Shown here piece after piece: positions 29,680 through 38,406 of a DNA stretch of 38,406 nucleotides. How positions within the stretch are numbered: position 1 is the stretch's first letter; every line of letters begins with the position of its first letter. The DNA comes from Alphaproteobacteria bacterium 41-28 (lineage in GTDB: Bacteria; Pseudomonadota; Alphaproteobacteria; UBA9655): NCBI GenBank assembly GCA_001897795.1, contig MKUL01000071.1, positions 1 through 38,406 of the forward strand. Reading direction: 5' to 3'. The notes below the pieces were generated by a model. It saw only the letters and a list, made by a program, of their open reading frames with translations, was not told the origin of the DNA and searched no databases. The position numbers and the translations under genes were made by a program.

Positions 29680-32600
29680 ATGCGTGATGTAATGAATGTC
29701 TTTGGACAGGTTGTGGGACCCCAGCATTTTGATAATATTCGAATTGCCATTGCAAGTCCTGAGCAAATTCGTGCCTGGTCCTTCGGAGAAATTAAAAAGC
29801 CTGAAACAATAAATTATCGGACATTTAAACCGGAACGAGATGGCTTGTTCTGTGCTCGAATCTTTGGTCCTATCAAGGATTACGAGTGTTTATGTGGAAA
29901 ATACAAGCGCATGAAATATCGCGGTATTATCTGCGAGAAGTGTGGGGTTGAGGTTACATTGACGAAAGTTCGGCGTGAACGGATGGGTCATATCGAACTT
30001 GCCTCTCCTGTTGCGCATATCTGGTTTACAAAATCCCTACCAAGCCGGATTGGACTTCTTTTGGATCTTATGCTCAAAGATGTGGAGAAAGTCCTTTATT
30101 TTGAAAATTATATTGTTCTTGAACCTGGCTTGACGTCTCTGAAAAGGGGGCAGCTCTTGAGTGAAGAAGAATTCTATCGGGCTCAAGAGGAGTATGGCGT
30201 CGATGCTTTTGAAGCGAGTATTGGGGCAGAAGCCTTGCGTGATATGCTTAAGGCAATTGATCTTGAAAAGGAGCAAGCGGAGCTTCGAGAAAATCTCTTC
30301 GAAACGAAGTCAGAACTGAAACGGAAAAAATATGTTAAGCGCTTAAAGCTTGTCGAAGCTTTCCTTGAGTCCGGAAGTCGTCCGGAATGGATGGTTATGG
30401 AAGTGATACCTGTCATTCCTCCAGAAATTCGCCCTTTGGTACCCTTAGATGGTGGACGTTTTGCAACTTCTGATCTCAACGACCTTTATCGTCGTGTTAT
30501 TAACCGGAATAATCGGTTAAAGCGCCTTATGGAGCTGCGCGCCCCTGACATTATTGTTCGGAATGAAAAACGGATGCTTCAGGAATCGGTAGATGCCCTT
30601 TTTGATAACGGCCGAAGAGGGCGGGTGATTACGGGTACGAACCGGCGCCCTTTGAAGTCCTTGTCAGATATGTTGAAGGGAAAACAAGGACGTTTCCGTC
30701 AAAATCTCTTAGGAAAACGCGTTGATTATTCCGGTCGTTCGGTCATTGTGGTTGGTCCTGAACTTAAACTTCATCAATGTGGTTTGCCGAAAAAAATGGC
30801 TCTTGAGCTCTTCAAGCCTTTCATTTATGCGCGTCTTGAACGCTATGGTCTTGCCAATACGATCAAAGCAGCAAAGCGTATGGTTGAAAAGGAACGGCCA
30901 GAGGTCTGGGATATTTTAGAAGAAGTGATTCGTGAGCATCCAGTTCTTCTCAATCGCGCACCTACTTTGCATCGTCTTGGTATACAAGCTTTTGAACCTG
31001 TCCTTGTGGAAGGAAAAGCTATTCAGCTGCATCCGCTCGTTTGTACAGCCTATAACGCTGACTTTGACGGAGACCAAATGGCTGTTCATGTGCCGTTGTC
31101 CTTAGAAGCCCAGCTTGAAGCACGTGTATTAATGATGTCCACCAACAACATTCTTCACCCTGCGAATGGTAAGCCGATCATTACGCCTTCCAAGGATATC
31201 GTGCTTGGACTCTATTACTTGACTTTGGAACGAGAAGGCGAGCTTGGCGAGGGTTCGGTCTTTTCTTCCCTTGATGAAATCGAACATGCTCTTCATCAGA
31301 AGTCAGTTTCGCTTCATGCCAGTATTACGGCAAGGTATGAGTCGGTCGATGATAACGGTCAAAAAGTGATGCTTCGGACTCAAACGACACCAGGGCGGAT
31401 GCTCTTATGGGAGATTATGCCGAAACATCCAGGTGTGAAGTTTGAAGCGATCAATCAACTCTTAACCTCGACGGAAATTTCGAAACTTGTGGACTTGATC
31501 TATCGTAACTGCGGTCAAAAGGATACGGTTATATTCTCTGATCGCTTGATGGGACTTGGCTTCCGCTATGCGACTGTCTCGGGGATTTCTTTTGGAAAAG
31601 ATGACTTGATTGTGCCAGAGGAAAAGAAAAAGCTGGTCGCTGATACCCGTGAGAAAATTGGAGAATTCCAACAACAATATATGGACGGTCTTATTACCAA
31701 TGGTGAACGTTATAACAAAGTGACCGATGCTTGGACCAAGTGTACAGAGCAAGTTGCTGAAGCGATGATGAAGGATATCTCTGAAATCAAACCAGGAGAA
31801 CCTATAAATTCTGTTTATATGATGGCTCATTCACGGGCTCGTGGATCGGCAGCTCAAATGCGTCAGCTGGCTGCTATGCGTGGTTTGATTGCAAAAACGT
31901 CCGGTGAAATTATTGAGACCCCAATTATTTCTAACTTTAAGGAAGGACTTAATGTTCTTGAGTACTTTAACTCCGCTCACGGTGCGCGCAAAGGGTTAAC
32001 GGATACAGCCTTAAAAACGGCAAACTCTGGGTACTTAACGCGTCGTCTTGTGGACGTTGCGCAAGATTGCATTATTGTTGAACCGGATTGTGGGACGGAA
32101 AAAGGATTGAGTCTCCGCGCTGTTGTTGAGGGAGGTGAAGTTATCACCCCACTGGGCGATCGAGTTTTAGGGCGTACGGCGGCTGTGGATATTATTGATC
32201 CTGTTGCCAATAAGGTTATTGTTGAAGCAGGAACACTTATCGAAGAAGCTCATGTGGATGCCCTTGAAAAAACAAGCGTTGATGAGGTCCTCATCCGTTC
32301 AGTTCTCACCTGTGAGACGAAAGATGGAATTTGTGGTAAGTGCTATGGTCGTGATTTGGCCCGAGGAACTCCTGTCAATATGGGTGAAGCCGTTGGTGTT
32401 ATTGCCGCTCAATCCATTGGAGAACCTGGAACGCAGCTGACCATGCGGACTTTCCATATTGGAGGTGCTGCCCAGCTTGCTGTTGAGCAGTCCAGCATTG
32501 AAGCGTCTGTTGAAGGGACGATCCTCATTAAAAACCGTAGTGTTGTGAAGAATAGCAAAGGTGATAACATTGTTATGAGTCGCTATTCTGAAGTTTGCAT

Positions 32601-33885
32601 TATGGATGCGGCTAATCAAGAACGAGCTCGCTATAAGCTTCCATATGGATCTAGGCTTATCGTTGACGACGGCGCTCATGTGAAGCCTGGTGACAAGCTC
32701 GCAGATTGGGATCCTTATACCCTTCCGATTATCTCTGAAGTGAGTGGAATTGTTCACTATGTGGATTTGGTGGAGGGGCTTTCAATCCGAGAGAGTTTGG
32801 ATGAAGCAACGGGTCTTACAAAACGTGTGGTTGCTGACTGGAAGCAGTATACAAGAGCCGCAGATCTTAAGCCACGCTTCGTATTGCGAGATAAGGAAGG
32901 TAATCCTCTCTTGTTTGCTAATGGAGCAGAAGCCCGCTACTTTTTATCGGTGGATGCAATTTTGGTCGTTGAAAATAACGCCAAGATCCATGCAGGAGAT
33001 GTCTTAGCCCGTATTCCCAGAGAATCTACAAAGACCCGAGATATCACGGGAGGTTTGCCGCGTGTTGCAGAACTTTTTGAAGCACGTCGCCCCAAAGATG
33101 CGGCCATCATTAGTGAATTTGATGGGCGGATTGAATTTGGAAAAGATCACAAGACAAAACGCCGTGTTCTTGTCATACCTGATGACGAGACAATTCAACC
33201 GATCGAATATCTAATTCCGAAAGGAAAGCACATCTCTGTTCAAGAAGGGGAACAAGTGAAGCGTGGAGATATTATTATGGATGGGAACATGGTTCCCCAT
33301 GATATTCTGCGTATTCTCGGCATTGAAGCCTTGGCCAGCTACCTGATCAACGAAATTCAGGAAGTCTATCGTCTGCAAGGCGTTCCGATTAACGATAAAC
33401 ACATTGAAGTTATCGTACGGCAAATGATGCAGAAAGTAGAAATTGTTGAGCCAGGTGAAACAACCTTCCTCTTAGGAGAACAGGTAGATAAGCAAGAGTT
33501 CGAGAAAGAGAACTTCCAAGCCATTGCAGAAGGGCGCCGTCCAGCTCAAGCTCATGCTGTTCTTCAAGGAATTACGAAAGCATCCTTGCAGACCCGTTCC
33601 TTCTTCTCCGCTGCTTCTTTCCAAGAAACAACACGCGTCCTTACGGAAGCCGCTGTATCGGGTAAGGTAGATGAATTAAGAGGACTTAAAGAAAACATTA
33701 TCGTTGGACGTTTGATTCCTGTGGGAACGGGAAGCATGGTCAATCGCATAAAACACATTGCTGCGGGACGGGATCAAGAAATCCAAGATGCCAATGAGTC
33801 GAAGGCAGCAGCCCTTGCCCATCAGCAGCAAGAGGAGCAAGTTATTGTTCATCAACAACAAGATGAGCAACTTATACAGCAATAA
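29680..33885 (+). CDS. rpoC: RNA polymerase subunit beta prime
   Basis: A 1401-residue beta-prime subunit. The N-terminal zinc ribbon has Cys70, Cys72, Cys85 and Cys88. The active-site loop NADFDGD is at 459-465 (Asp461, 463, 465 bind the catalytic Mg). A second Cys cluster (DCGTEKG, then [19 protein letters not shown]) is intact. Length is usual for alphaproteobacteria. The C-terminal 30 residues are Gln/Glu-rich ([17 protein letters not shown]), a lineage-specific extra. TAGGAG precedes the ATG; an ATG at residue 5 is a possible alternative start. Confidence 0.98.
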   Translation: MRDVMNVFGQVVGPQHFDNIRIAIASPEQIRAWSFGEIKKPETINYRTFKPERDGLFCARIFGPIKDYECLCGKYKRMKYRGIICEKCGVEVTLTKVRRERMGHIELASPVAHIWFTKSLPSRIGLLLDLMLKDVEKVLYFENYIVLEPGLTSLKRGQLLSEEEFYRAQEEYGVDAFEASIGAEALRDMLKAIDLEKEQAELRENLFETKSELKRKKYVKRLKLVEAFLESGSRPEWMVMEVIPVIPPEIRPLVPLDGGRFATSDLNDLYRRVINRNNRLKRLMELRAPDIIVRNEKRMLQESVDALFDNGRRGRVITGTNRRPLKSLSDMLKGKQGRFRQNLLGKRVDYSGRSVIVVGPELKLHQCGLPKKMALELFKPFIYARLERYGLANTIKAAKRMVEKERPEVWDILEEVIREHPVLLNRAPTLHRLGIQAFEPVLVEGKAIQLHPLVCTAYNADFDGDQMAVHVPLSLEAQLEARVLMMSTNNILHPANGKPIITPSKDIVLGLYYLTLEREGELGEGSVFSSLDEIEHALHQKSVSLHASITARYESVDDNGQKVMLRTQTTPGRMLLWEIMPKHPGVKFEAINQLLTSTEISKLVDLIYRNCGQKDTVIFSDRLMGLGFRYATVSGISFGKDDLIVPEEKKKLVADTREKIGEFQQQYMDGLITNGERYNKVTDAWTKCTEQVAEAMMKDISEIKPGEPINSVYMMAHSRARGSAAQMRQLAAMRGLIAKTSGEIIETPIISNFKEGLNVLEYFNSAHGARKGLTDTALKTANSGYLTRRLVDVAQDCIIVEPDCGTEKGLSLRAVVEGGEVITPLGDRVLGRTAAVDIIDPVANKVIVEAGTLIEEAHVDALEKTSVDEVLIRSVLTCETKDGICGKCYGRDLARGTPVNMGEAVGVIAAQSIGEPGTQLTMRTFHIGGAAQLAVEQSSIEASVEGTILIKNRSVVKNSKGDNIVMSRYSEVCIMDAANQERARYKLPYGSRLIVDDGAHVKPGDKLADWDPYTLPIISEVSGIVHYVDLVEGLSIRESLDEATGLTKRVVADWKQYTRAADLKPRFVLRDKEGNPLLFANGAEARYFLSVDAILVVENNAKIHAGDVLARIPRESTKTRDITGGLPRVAELFEARRPKDAAIISEFDGRIEFGKDHKTKRRVLVIPDDETIQPIEYLIPKGKHISVQEGEQVKRGDIIMDGNMVPHDILRILGIEALASYLINEIQEVYRLQGVPINDKHIEVIVRQMMQKVEIVEPGETTFLLGEQVDKQEFEKENFQAIAEGRRPAQAHAVLQGITKASLQTRSFFSAASFQETTRVLTEAAVSGKVDELRGLKENIIVGRLIPVGTGSMVNRIKHIAAGRDQEIQDANESKAAALAHQQQEEQVIVHQQQDEQLIQQ

Positions 33886-33900
33886 GGTGTGTGAAAAGAG

Positions 33901-33938
33901 TGAGGAGAAAAGTGAAGACAACACTTGACTCCTCATTT
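33901..33938 (+). terminator. Hairpin after rpoC, likely terminator or attenuator
   Basis: TGAGGAG (33901-33907) pairs with CTCCTCA (33929-33935), with an inner AAGTG/CACTT stem, followed by TTT. It lies 16 bp after rpoC. The short T-run makes it a moderate candidate. Confidence 0.5.
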
Positions 33939-34258
33939 ATGTCCGATTAGTATTCGGCGTCATTAAAGAGATGGTGGTAGATAAACAGTCTAGACGCAGC
34001 TCGAAAGATTGGCTAAAAAGTAAAACTTGTTTTTTAGACGGGTGGCAGATATGCTTTTACCCTGTCTAAAATTAGTTGTGATTTTACCGGTAACGCCTGG
34101 ATTTAAACCGGGGGTTGGCCGAACGAGTCCGCTGAAGCCCGGATTAAATCCGGGGGAAGGTGGATGACGATTCGGCTGGTGAAATCTGAAGAAGAAATTA
34201 AAATACCATGGACCTAAGTCCATGGAAGTTTGTAAAAATTTGAAAGGAAACGGTTTTA
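33939..34258. other. rpoC-rpsL gap with several palindromes, no gene
   Basis: Contains at least three inverted repeats: TTTTAGACGGGT (34032-34043) with ACCCTGTCTAAAA (34059-34071, one bulge); CCCGGAT/ATCCGGG around TAA (34138-34154), with a degraded copy CCTGGATTTAAACCGGGGG at about 34096; and CCATGGAC/GTCCATGG around CTAA (34206-34225). No convincing ORF. It must also contain the promoter or leader of the rpsL-rpsG-fusA-tuf unit, which I could not locate with confidence. Confidence 0.6.
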
Positions 34259-34630
34259 ATGCCGACGATTAATCAGTTGATCAGAAAGCCACGGCAGGAT
34301 AAGGAGGTGCGGAATACGGTTCCAGCCCTTCAAGGAAATCCTCAGAAGCGTGGTGTGTGTACAAGGGTTAGTACAACAACCCCGAAGAAGCCAAACTCAG
34401 CCTTGCGTAAGGTGGCTCGTATACGTTTGACCAATGGTTATGAAGTGACGGGTTATATACCGGGCGAAGGTCACAACCTCCAAGAACACTCTGTTGTTTT
34501 GATTCGGGGTGGGCGTGTTCGCGACTTGCCAGGTGTTCGTTATCATGTTATTCGCGGTACGTTGGATACCCAGGGCGTCCAGAAAAGACGTCAAGGTCGA
34601 TCCAAGTATGGTGCAAAGCGTCCGAAGTAG
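34259..34630 (+). CDS. rpsL: 30S ribosomal protein S12
   Basis: A 123-residue S12, part of the decoding centre. It carries the conserved [20 protein letters not shown] loop, whose Lys is the wild-type, streptomycin-sensitive residue, and the [17 protein letters not shown] loop. AAAGGAAA precedes the ATG. First gene of the str-type unit, with rpsG 12 bp downstream. Confidence 0.98.
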   Translation: MPTINQLIRKPRQDKEVRNTVPALQGNPQKRGVCTRVSTTTPKKPNSALRKVARIRLTNGYEVTGYIPGEGHNLQEHSVVLIRGGRVRDLPGVRYHVIRGTLDTQGVQKRRQGRSKYGAKRPK

Positions 34631-35113
<483 letters not shown>

Positions 35114-35128
35114 GGAGAGGCGGTTAAA

Positions 35129-37204
35129 ATGTCACGACAAACTCCCCTTGAGCGATACCGTAATATTGGCATTATGGCCCATATTGATGCGGGTAAAACA
35201 ACTACGACGGAACGTATTCTTTATTATACTGGAAAATCCCACAAAATTGGTGAGGTCCACGAAGGGGCCGCCACCATGGATTGGATGGCCCAAGAACAAG
35301 AGCGCGGGATCACAATTACATCGGCTGCGACAACTTGTTTTTGGAGAGACTACCGTATTAATATTATTGATACACCTGGTCACGTCGATTTCACCATTGA
35401 AGTTGAGAGGTCATTGCGCGTTTTAGATGGTGCTGTTGCCGTTTTTGATAGCGTTGCAGGGGTTGAGCCCCAATCAGAAACCGTTTGGCGTCAAGCCGAT
35501 AAATACCATGTTCCTCGTATTTGTTTTGTGAACAAAATGGACAGAATTGGGGCAAATTTCTTCCGTACAGTTGATATGATTATTGACCGCCTCGGAGCTG
35601 TCCCGCTTGTCATTCAATTGCCGATTGGCTCTGAAGCTGACTTCGTTGGTCTTATAGATCTTATCCAAATGAAAGCTATTCGTTGGAAAGATGAGACGAT
35701 GGGGGCCGAGTTTACGGTAGAAGACATTCCTGAAAATATGAAAGCTCAAGCAGAAGAGTATCGTACAAAGCTCGTGGAAACGGCGGTTGAATACGATGAT
35801 GCAGCTCTTGAGGCTTATCTTGGCGGGCAAGAGCCCACTATTGAAACACTGAAGAAGTGTATTCGCAAAGGAACGGTCACAGCAAAATTTGTTCCTGTTT
35901 TATGTGGATCAGCCTTTAAAAACAAAGGTGTTCAACCTCTTCTTGATGCCGTTGTGGATTTTCTCCCCTCTCCCTTGGATATTGGAGCGGTTAAGGGAGA
36001 AACTCTTGATGGAGATAAGGAACTCATCCGTAACCCTTCCGATGATGAACCTTTTTGTGGTTTAGCCTTTAAGATTATGACCGATCCTTTCGTGGGTTCG
36101 CTCACCTTTGTGCGGGTTTATTCAGGAACCCTGGATGCAGGGTCATACGTTATGAACTCAGTTAAGGATGAAAAAGAACGAGCAGGCCGTATGCTTGCCA
36201 TGCACGCTAATTCTCGCGAGGATATAAAGGAAGCCCGAACTGGAGATATTATAGCGTTATGTGGCTTAAAAAATACGACTACTGGGGACACCATATGTGA
36301 TCCTTCAAAACCAATCGTGCTTGAACGTATCATTTTTCCTGAGCCTGTGATTGAAGTAGCCGTTGAGCCGAAGACAAAAGCTGACCAAGAAAAAATGGGA
36401 CTCGCCTTAGCCCGTCTTGCCGCTGAAGATCCATCCTTCCGCGTTTCGACGGATTATGAATCAGGGCAAACAATTATTAAGGGAATGGGCGAACTTCATC
36501 TCGATATTATTGTGGATCGAATGAAGCGTGAATTTAAAGTTGAGGCCAATGTGGGGGCTCCTCAAGTTGCCTATCGTGAAACAATTACGAAAAAAGCAGA
36601 AGTCGATTATACCCATAAAAAGCAAACCGGTGGTGCGGGACAATTTGCGCGTATTAAGCTTCGTTTTGAGCCACGTGAGCCAGGTGAAGGTTACGAATTT
36701 GTCAATTCGATCGTTGGGGGTGCTGTTCCAAAAGAATACATTCCAGGTGTGGAAAAAGGGTTATTACAGGCGATGGAAACAGGTGTGATTGCAGGTTTCC
36801 CCATGATTGATTATAAAGTAACGCTCTTTGATGGCGCTTACCATGATGTAGACTCAAGCGTTCTTGCCTTCGAAATTGCGGCCCGTGCAGCATTCCGCGA
36901 AGGGGTGCCAAAAGCAGAGCCAAGGTTGCTCGAACCGATCATGAAGGTTGAAGTTGTGACGCCAGAGGAGTATATGGGAGATATTATTGGTGATTTGAAT
37001 AGTCGCCGCGGTCAAGTTTCGGGCATGGATCAGCGCGGTAATGCACGTGTTGTGGATTGTTTTGTGCCCTTAGCAGCAATGTTTGGGTACGTCAATACCT
37101 TGCGCTCTATGAGCCAAGGGCGTGCTCAATTTACCATGCAGTTTGATCATTATGAACAAGTCCCTCAGCATATAGCTGATGAAGTAAAATCTAAATACGC
37201 ATAG
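35129..37204 (+). CDS. fusA: Elongation factor G
   Basis: A 691-residue EF-G, the GTPase that drives ribosomal translocation. The P-loop AHIDAGKT is at residues 17-24, with DTPGHVDF and NKMD following in the G domain. Domain IV contains the conserved [20 protein letters not shown]. Length is typical. AAGGAG lies before the start. tuf follows after 15 bp, as in the classic str operon. Confidence 0.98.
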   Translation: MSRQTPLERYRNIGIMAHIDAGKTTTTERILYYTGKSHKIGEVHEGAATMDWMAQEQERGITITSAATTCFWRDYRINIIDTPGHVDFTIEVERSLRVLDGAVAVFDSVAGVEPQSETVWRQADKYHVPRICFVNKMDRIGANFFRTVDMIIDRLGAVPLVIQLPIGSEADFVGLIDLIQMKAIRWKDETMGAEFTVEDIPENMKAQAEEYRTKLVETAVEYDDAALEAYLGGQEPTIETLKKCIRKGTVTAKFVPVLCGSAFKNKGVQPLLDAVVDFLPSPLDIGAVKGETLDGDKELIRNPSDDEPFCGLAFKIMTDPFVGSLTFVRVYSGTLDAGSYVMNSVKDEKERAGRMLAMHANSREDIKEARTGDIIALCGLKNTTTGDTICDPSKPIVLERIIFPEPVIEVAVEPKTKADQEKMGLALARLAAEDPSFRVSTDYESGQTIIKGMGELHLDIIVDRMKREFKVEANVGAPQVAYRETITKKAEVDYTHKKQTGGAGQFARIKLRFEPREPGEGYEFVNSIVGGAVPKEYIPGVEKGLLQAMETGVIAGFPMIDYKVTLFDGAYHDVDSSVLAFEIAARAAFREGVPKAEPRLLEPIMKVEVVTPEEYMGDIIGDLNSRRGQVSGMDQRGNARVVDCFVPLAAMFGYVNTLRSMSQGRAQFTMQFDHYEQVPQHIADEVKSKYA

Positions 37205-37219
37205 AAAACGGAGAAAGAT

Positions 37220-38406
37220 ATGGCAAAAGAGAAATTTGAGCGTAAGAAGCCGCATTGTAACATAGGAACGATAGGTCACGTTGACCATGGAAAGACGACG
37301 CTGACGGCAGCGATAACGAAGGTATTGGCGGAAAGCGGAGGAGCAACGTTTACGGCCTATGACCAGATAGATAAAGCACCCGAAGAAAAGGCCCGAGGGA
37401 TCACGATATCGACAGCACACGTTGAGTATGAAACGGCAGATCGCCATTACGCTCACGTAGATTGTCCAGGACACGCGGACTATGTGAAGAACATGATCAC
37501 AGGGGCTGCCCAAATGGACGGAGCCATACTGGTTGTGAGCGCAGCGGATGGACCGATGCCCCAAACTCGTGAGCATATATTGCTTGCGCGTCAGGTAGGT
37601 GTTCCCGCTCTTGTTGTATTTATGAACAAGGTTGACCAAGTGGATGATCCTGAACTGTTGGAGCTTGTTGAACTAGAGATCCGGGAACTTTTGTCTTCGT
37701 ATAAATTTCCAGGGGATGAGATTCCGATTATTAAGGGATCAGCGTTGTGTGCTCTTGAGGGCCGTGAAGATCCGATTGGGAAGGATGCGATCCTTGAGTT
37801 GATGACGGCGGTGGATACGTATATACCGCAGCCGAAGCGAGAGATCGATAAGCCGTTTCTTATGCCGATAGAAGACGTGTTTTCAATTTCTGGACGCGGA
37901 ACGGTTGTAACGGGACGTGTTGAGAGCGGGATAGTAAAGGTTGGCGAAGAAGTAGAAATTGTGGGTATAAAGCCAACACAGAAGACGATCGTTACAGGCG
38001 TTGAGATGTTCCGGAAGTTATTGGATCAAGGACAAGCAGGAGATAACGTTGGTGCGCTTCTTCGGGGAACGAAGAGAGAAGAGGTGGAACGAGGACAAGT
38101 TTTGGCAAAACCCGGATCGATCACGCCGCATACGAACTTTAAGTGTGAAGCTTATATTCTGAAGAAGGAAGAAGGCGGTCGTCACACACCATTTTTTGGA
38201 AACTATCGTCCCCAATTTTATTTCCGGACAACGGACGTAACAGGGACGGTAAAACTCCCAGAAGGTGTAGAGATGGTGATGCCGGGAGACAACGTAACGA
38301 TGGAGGTAGAGTTGATAGCTCCCGTTGCGATGGACGAAGGATTGCGTTTTGCGATACGTGAAGGCGGTCGTACGGTTGGTGCTGGGGTCGTCGCTTCAAT
38401 CGTGAA
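37220..38406 (+). CDS. tuf: Elongation factor Tu (3' end cut by window edge)
   Basis: Starts at ATG 37220 ([16 protein letters not shown]) with GGAG 8 bases upstream, and reads 395 codons to the window end, which falls inside what is probably the last Lys codon (GVVASIVK). The P-loop GHVDHGKT is at residues 19-26; DCPGHADYV and NKVD follow. EF-Tu delivers aminoacyl-tRNA to the ribosome. The coding sequence uses ATA for isoleucine unusually often (13 of 28 by hand count) compared with fusA next door. Many bacteria of this class have a second tuf upstream of tRNA-Trp/secE; here it may lie left of the island. Confidence 0.97.
   Translation, partial: MAKEKFERKKPHCNIGTIGHVDHGKTTLTAAITKVLAESGGATFTAYDQIDKAPEEKARGITISTAHVEYETADRHYAHVDCPGHADYVKNMITGAAQMDGAILVVSAADGPMPQTREHILLARQVGVPALVVFMNKVDQVDDPELLELVELEIRELLSSYKFPGDEIPIIKGSALCALEGREDPIGKDAILELMTAVDTYIPQPKREIDKPFLMPIEDVFSISGRGTVVTGRVESGIVKVGEEVEIVGIKPTQKTIVTGVEMFRKLLDQGQAGDNVGALLRGTKREEVERGQVLAKPGSITPHTNFKCEAYILKKEEGGRHTPFFGNYRPQFYFRTTDVTGTVKLPEGVEMVMPGDNVTMEVELIAPVAMDEGLRFAIREGGRTVGAGVVASIV

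Overview
The right-hand part of the window (about 21,968 to the end) is a continuous bacterial housekeeping cluster: secE-nusG-rplK-rplA-rplJ-rplL-rpoB-rpoC-rpsL-rpsG-fusA-tuf. The protein sequences look alphaproteobacterial (for example the L10 start MDRSEKEQ and the long RpoB/RpoC). The AT-rich DNA, many intergenic palindromes, Ti-type TraA remnant and several secreted repeat-rich proteins suggest a host-associated lineage such as Holosporales/Paracaedibacter-like endosymbionts. That placement is inference; I could not run a phylogeny.

The left part (1 to about 19,913) looks like the distal part of an integrated mobile island. It carries a small AlpA/excisionase-like HTH protein, a Toprim-DUF3987 primase/helicase, a small protein whose gene contains an iteron-like array, an AlbA_2/HATPase-type regulator and a 5'-truncated TraA relaxase-helicase. 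Beyond these lies cargo: a pair of paralogous coiled-coil membrane proteins (one killed by an in-frame stop), a secreted Lys/Glu-rich repeat protein, a secreted Sel1 protein, a LuxR-HTH/NB-ARC/TPR protein, and a 1502-residue secreted protein. The last has four KKRKR blocks, a Gly/Ala-rich hydrophobic region, a class 3 lipase domain and an OTU-like cysteine-protease motif set. No integrase is seen; it probably lies left of the window.

At 19,866-19,913 there is only the 3' part of a tRNA-Trp gene (anticodon loop to CCA). tRNA-Trp normally precedes secE, so this is best read as the attR-like end of an element that integrated into the 3' end of tRNA-Trp. Two TGGGACA repeats 115 bp away may be arm-type integrase sites. 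Between this fragment and secE sits a secreted subtilisin-like protease with a proline-rich linker and a strongly basic tail.

Working model: the mobile element used the tRNA-Trp/secE junction as a landing site and left behind a cluster of candidate host-directed effectors next to an otherwise conserved transcription/translation supercluster. The supercluster's intergenic gaps have themselves been invaded by small palindromic repeats, including two copies of one element flanked by CAGTGTAGCA/TGCTACACTG.
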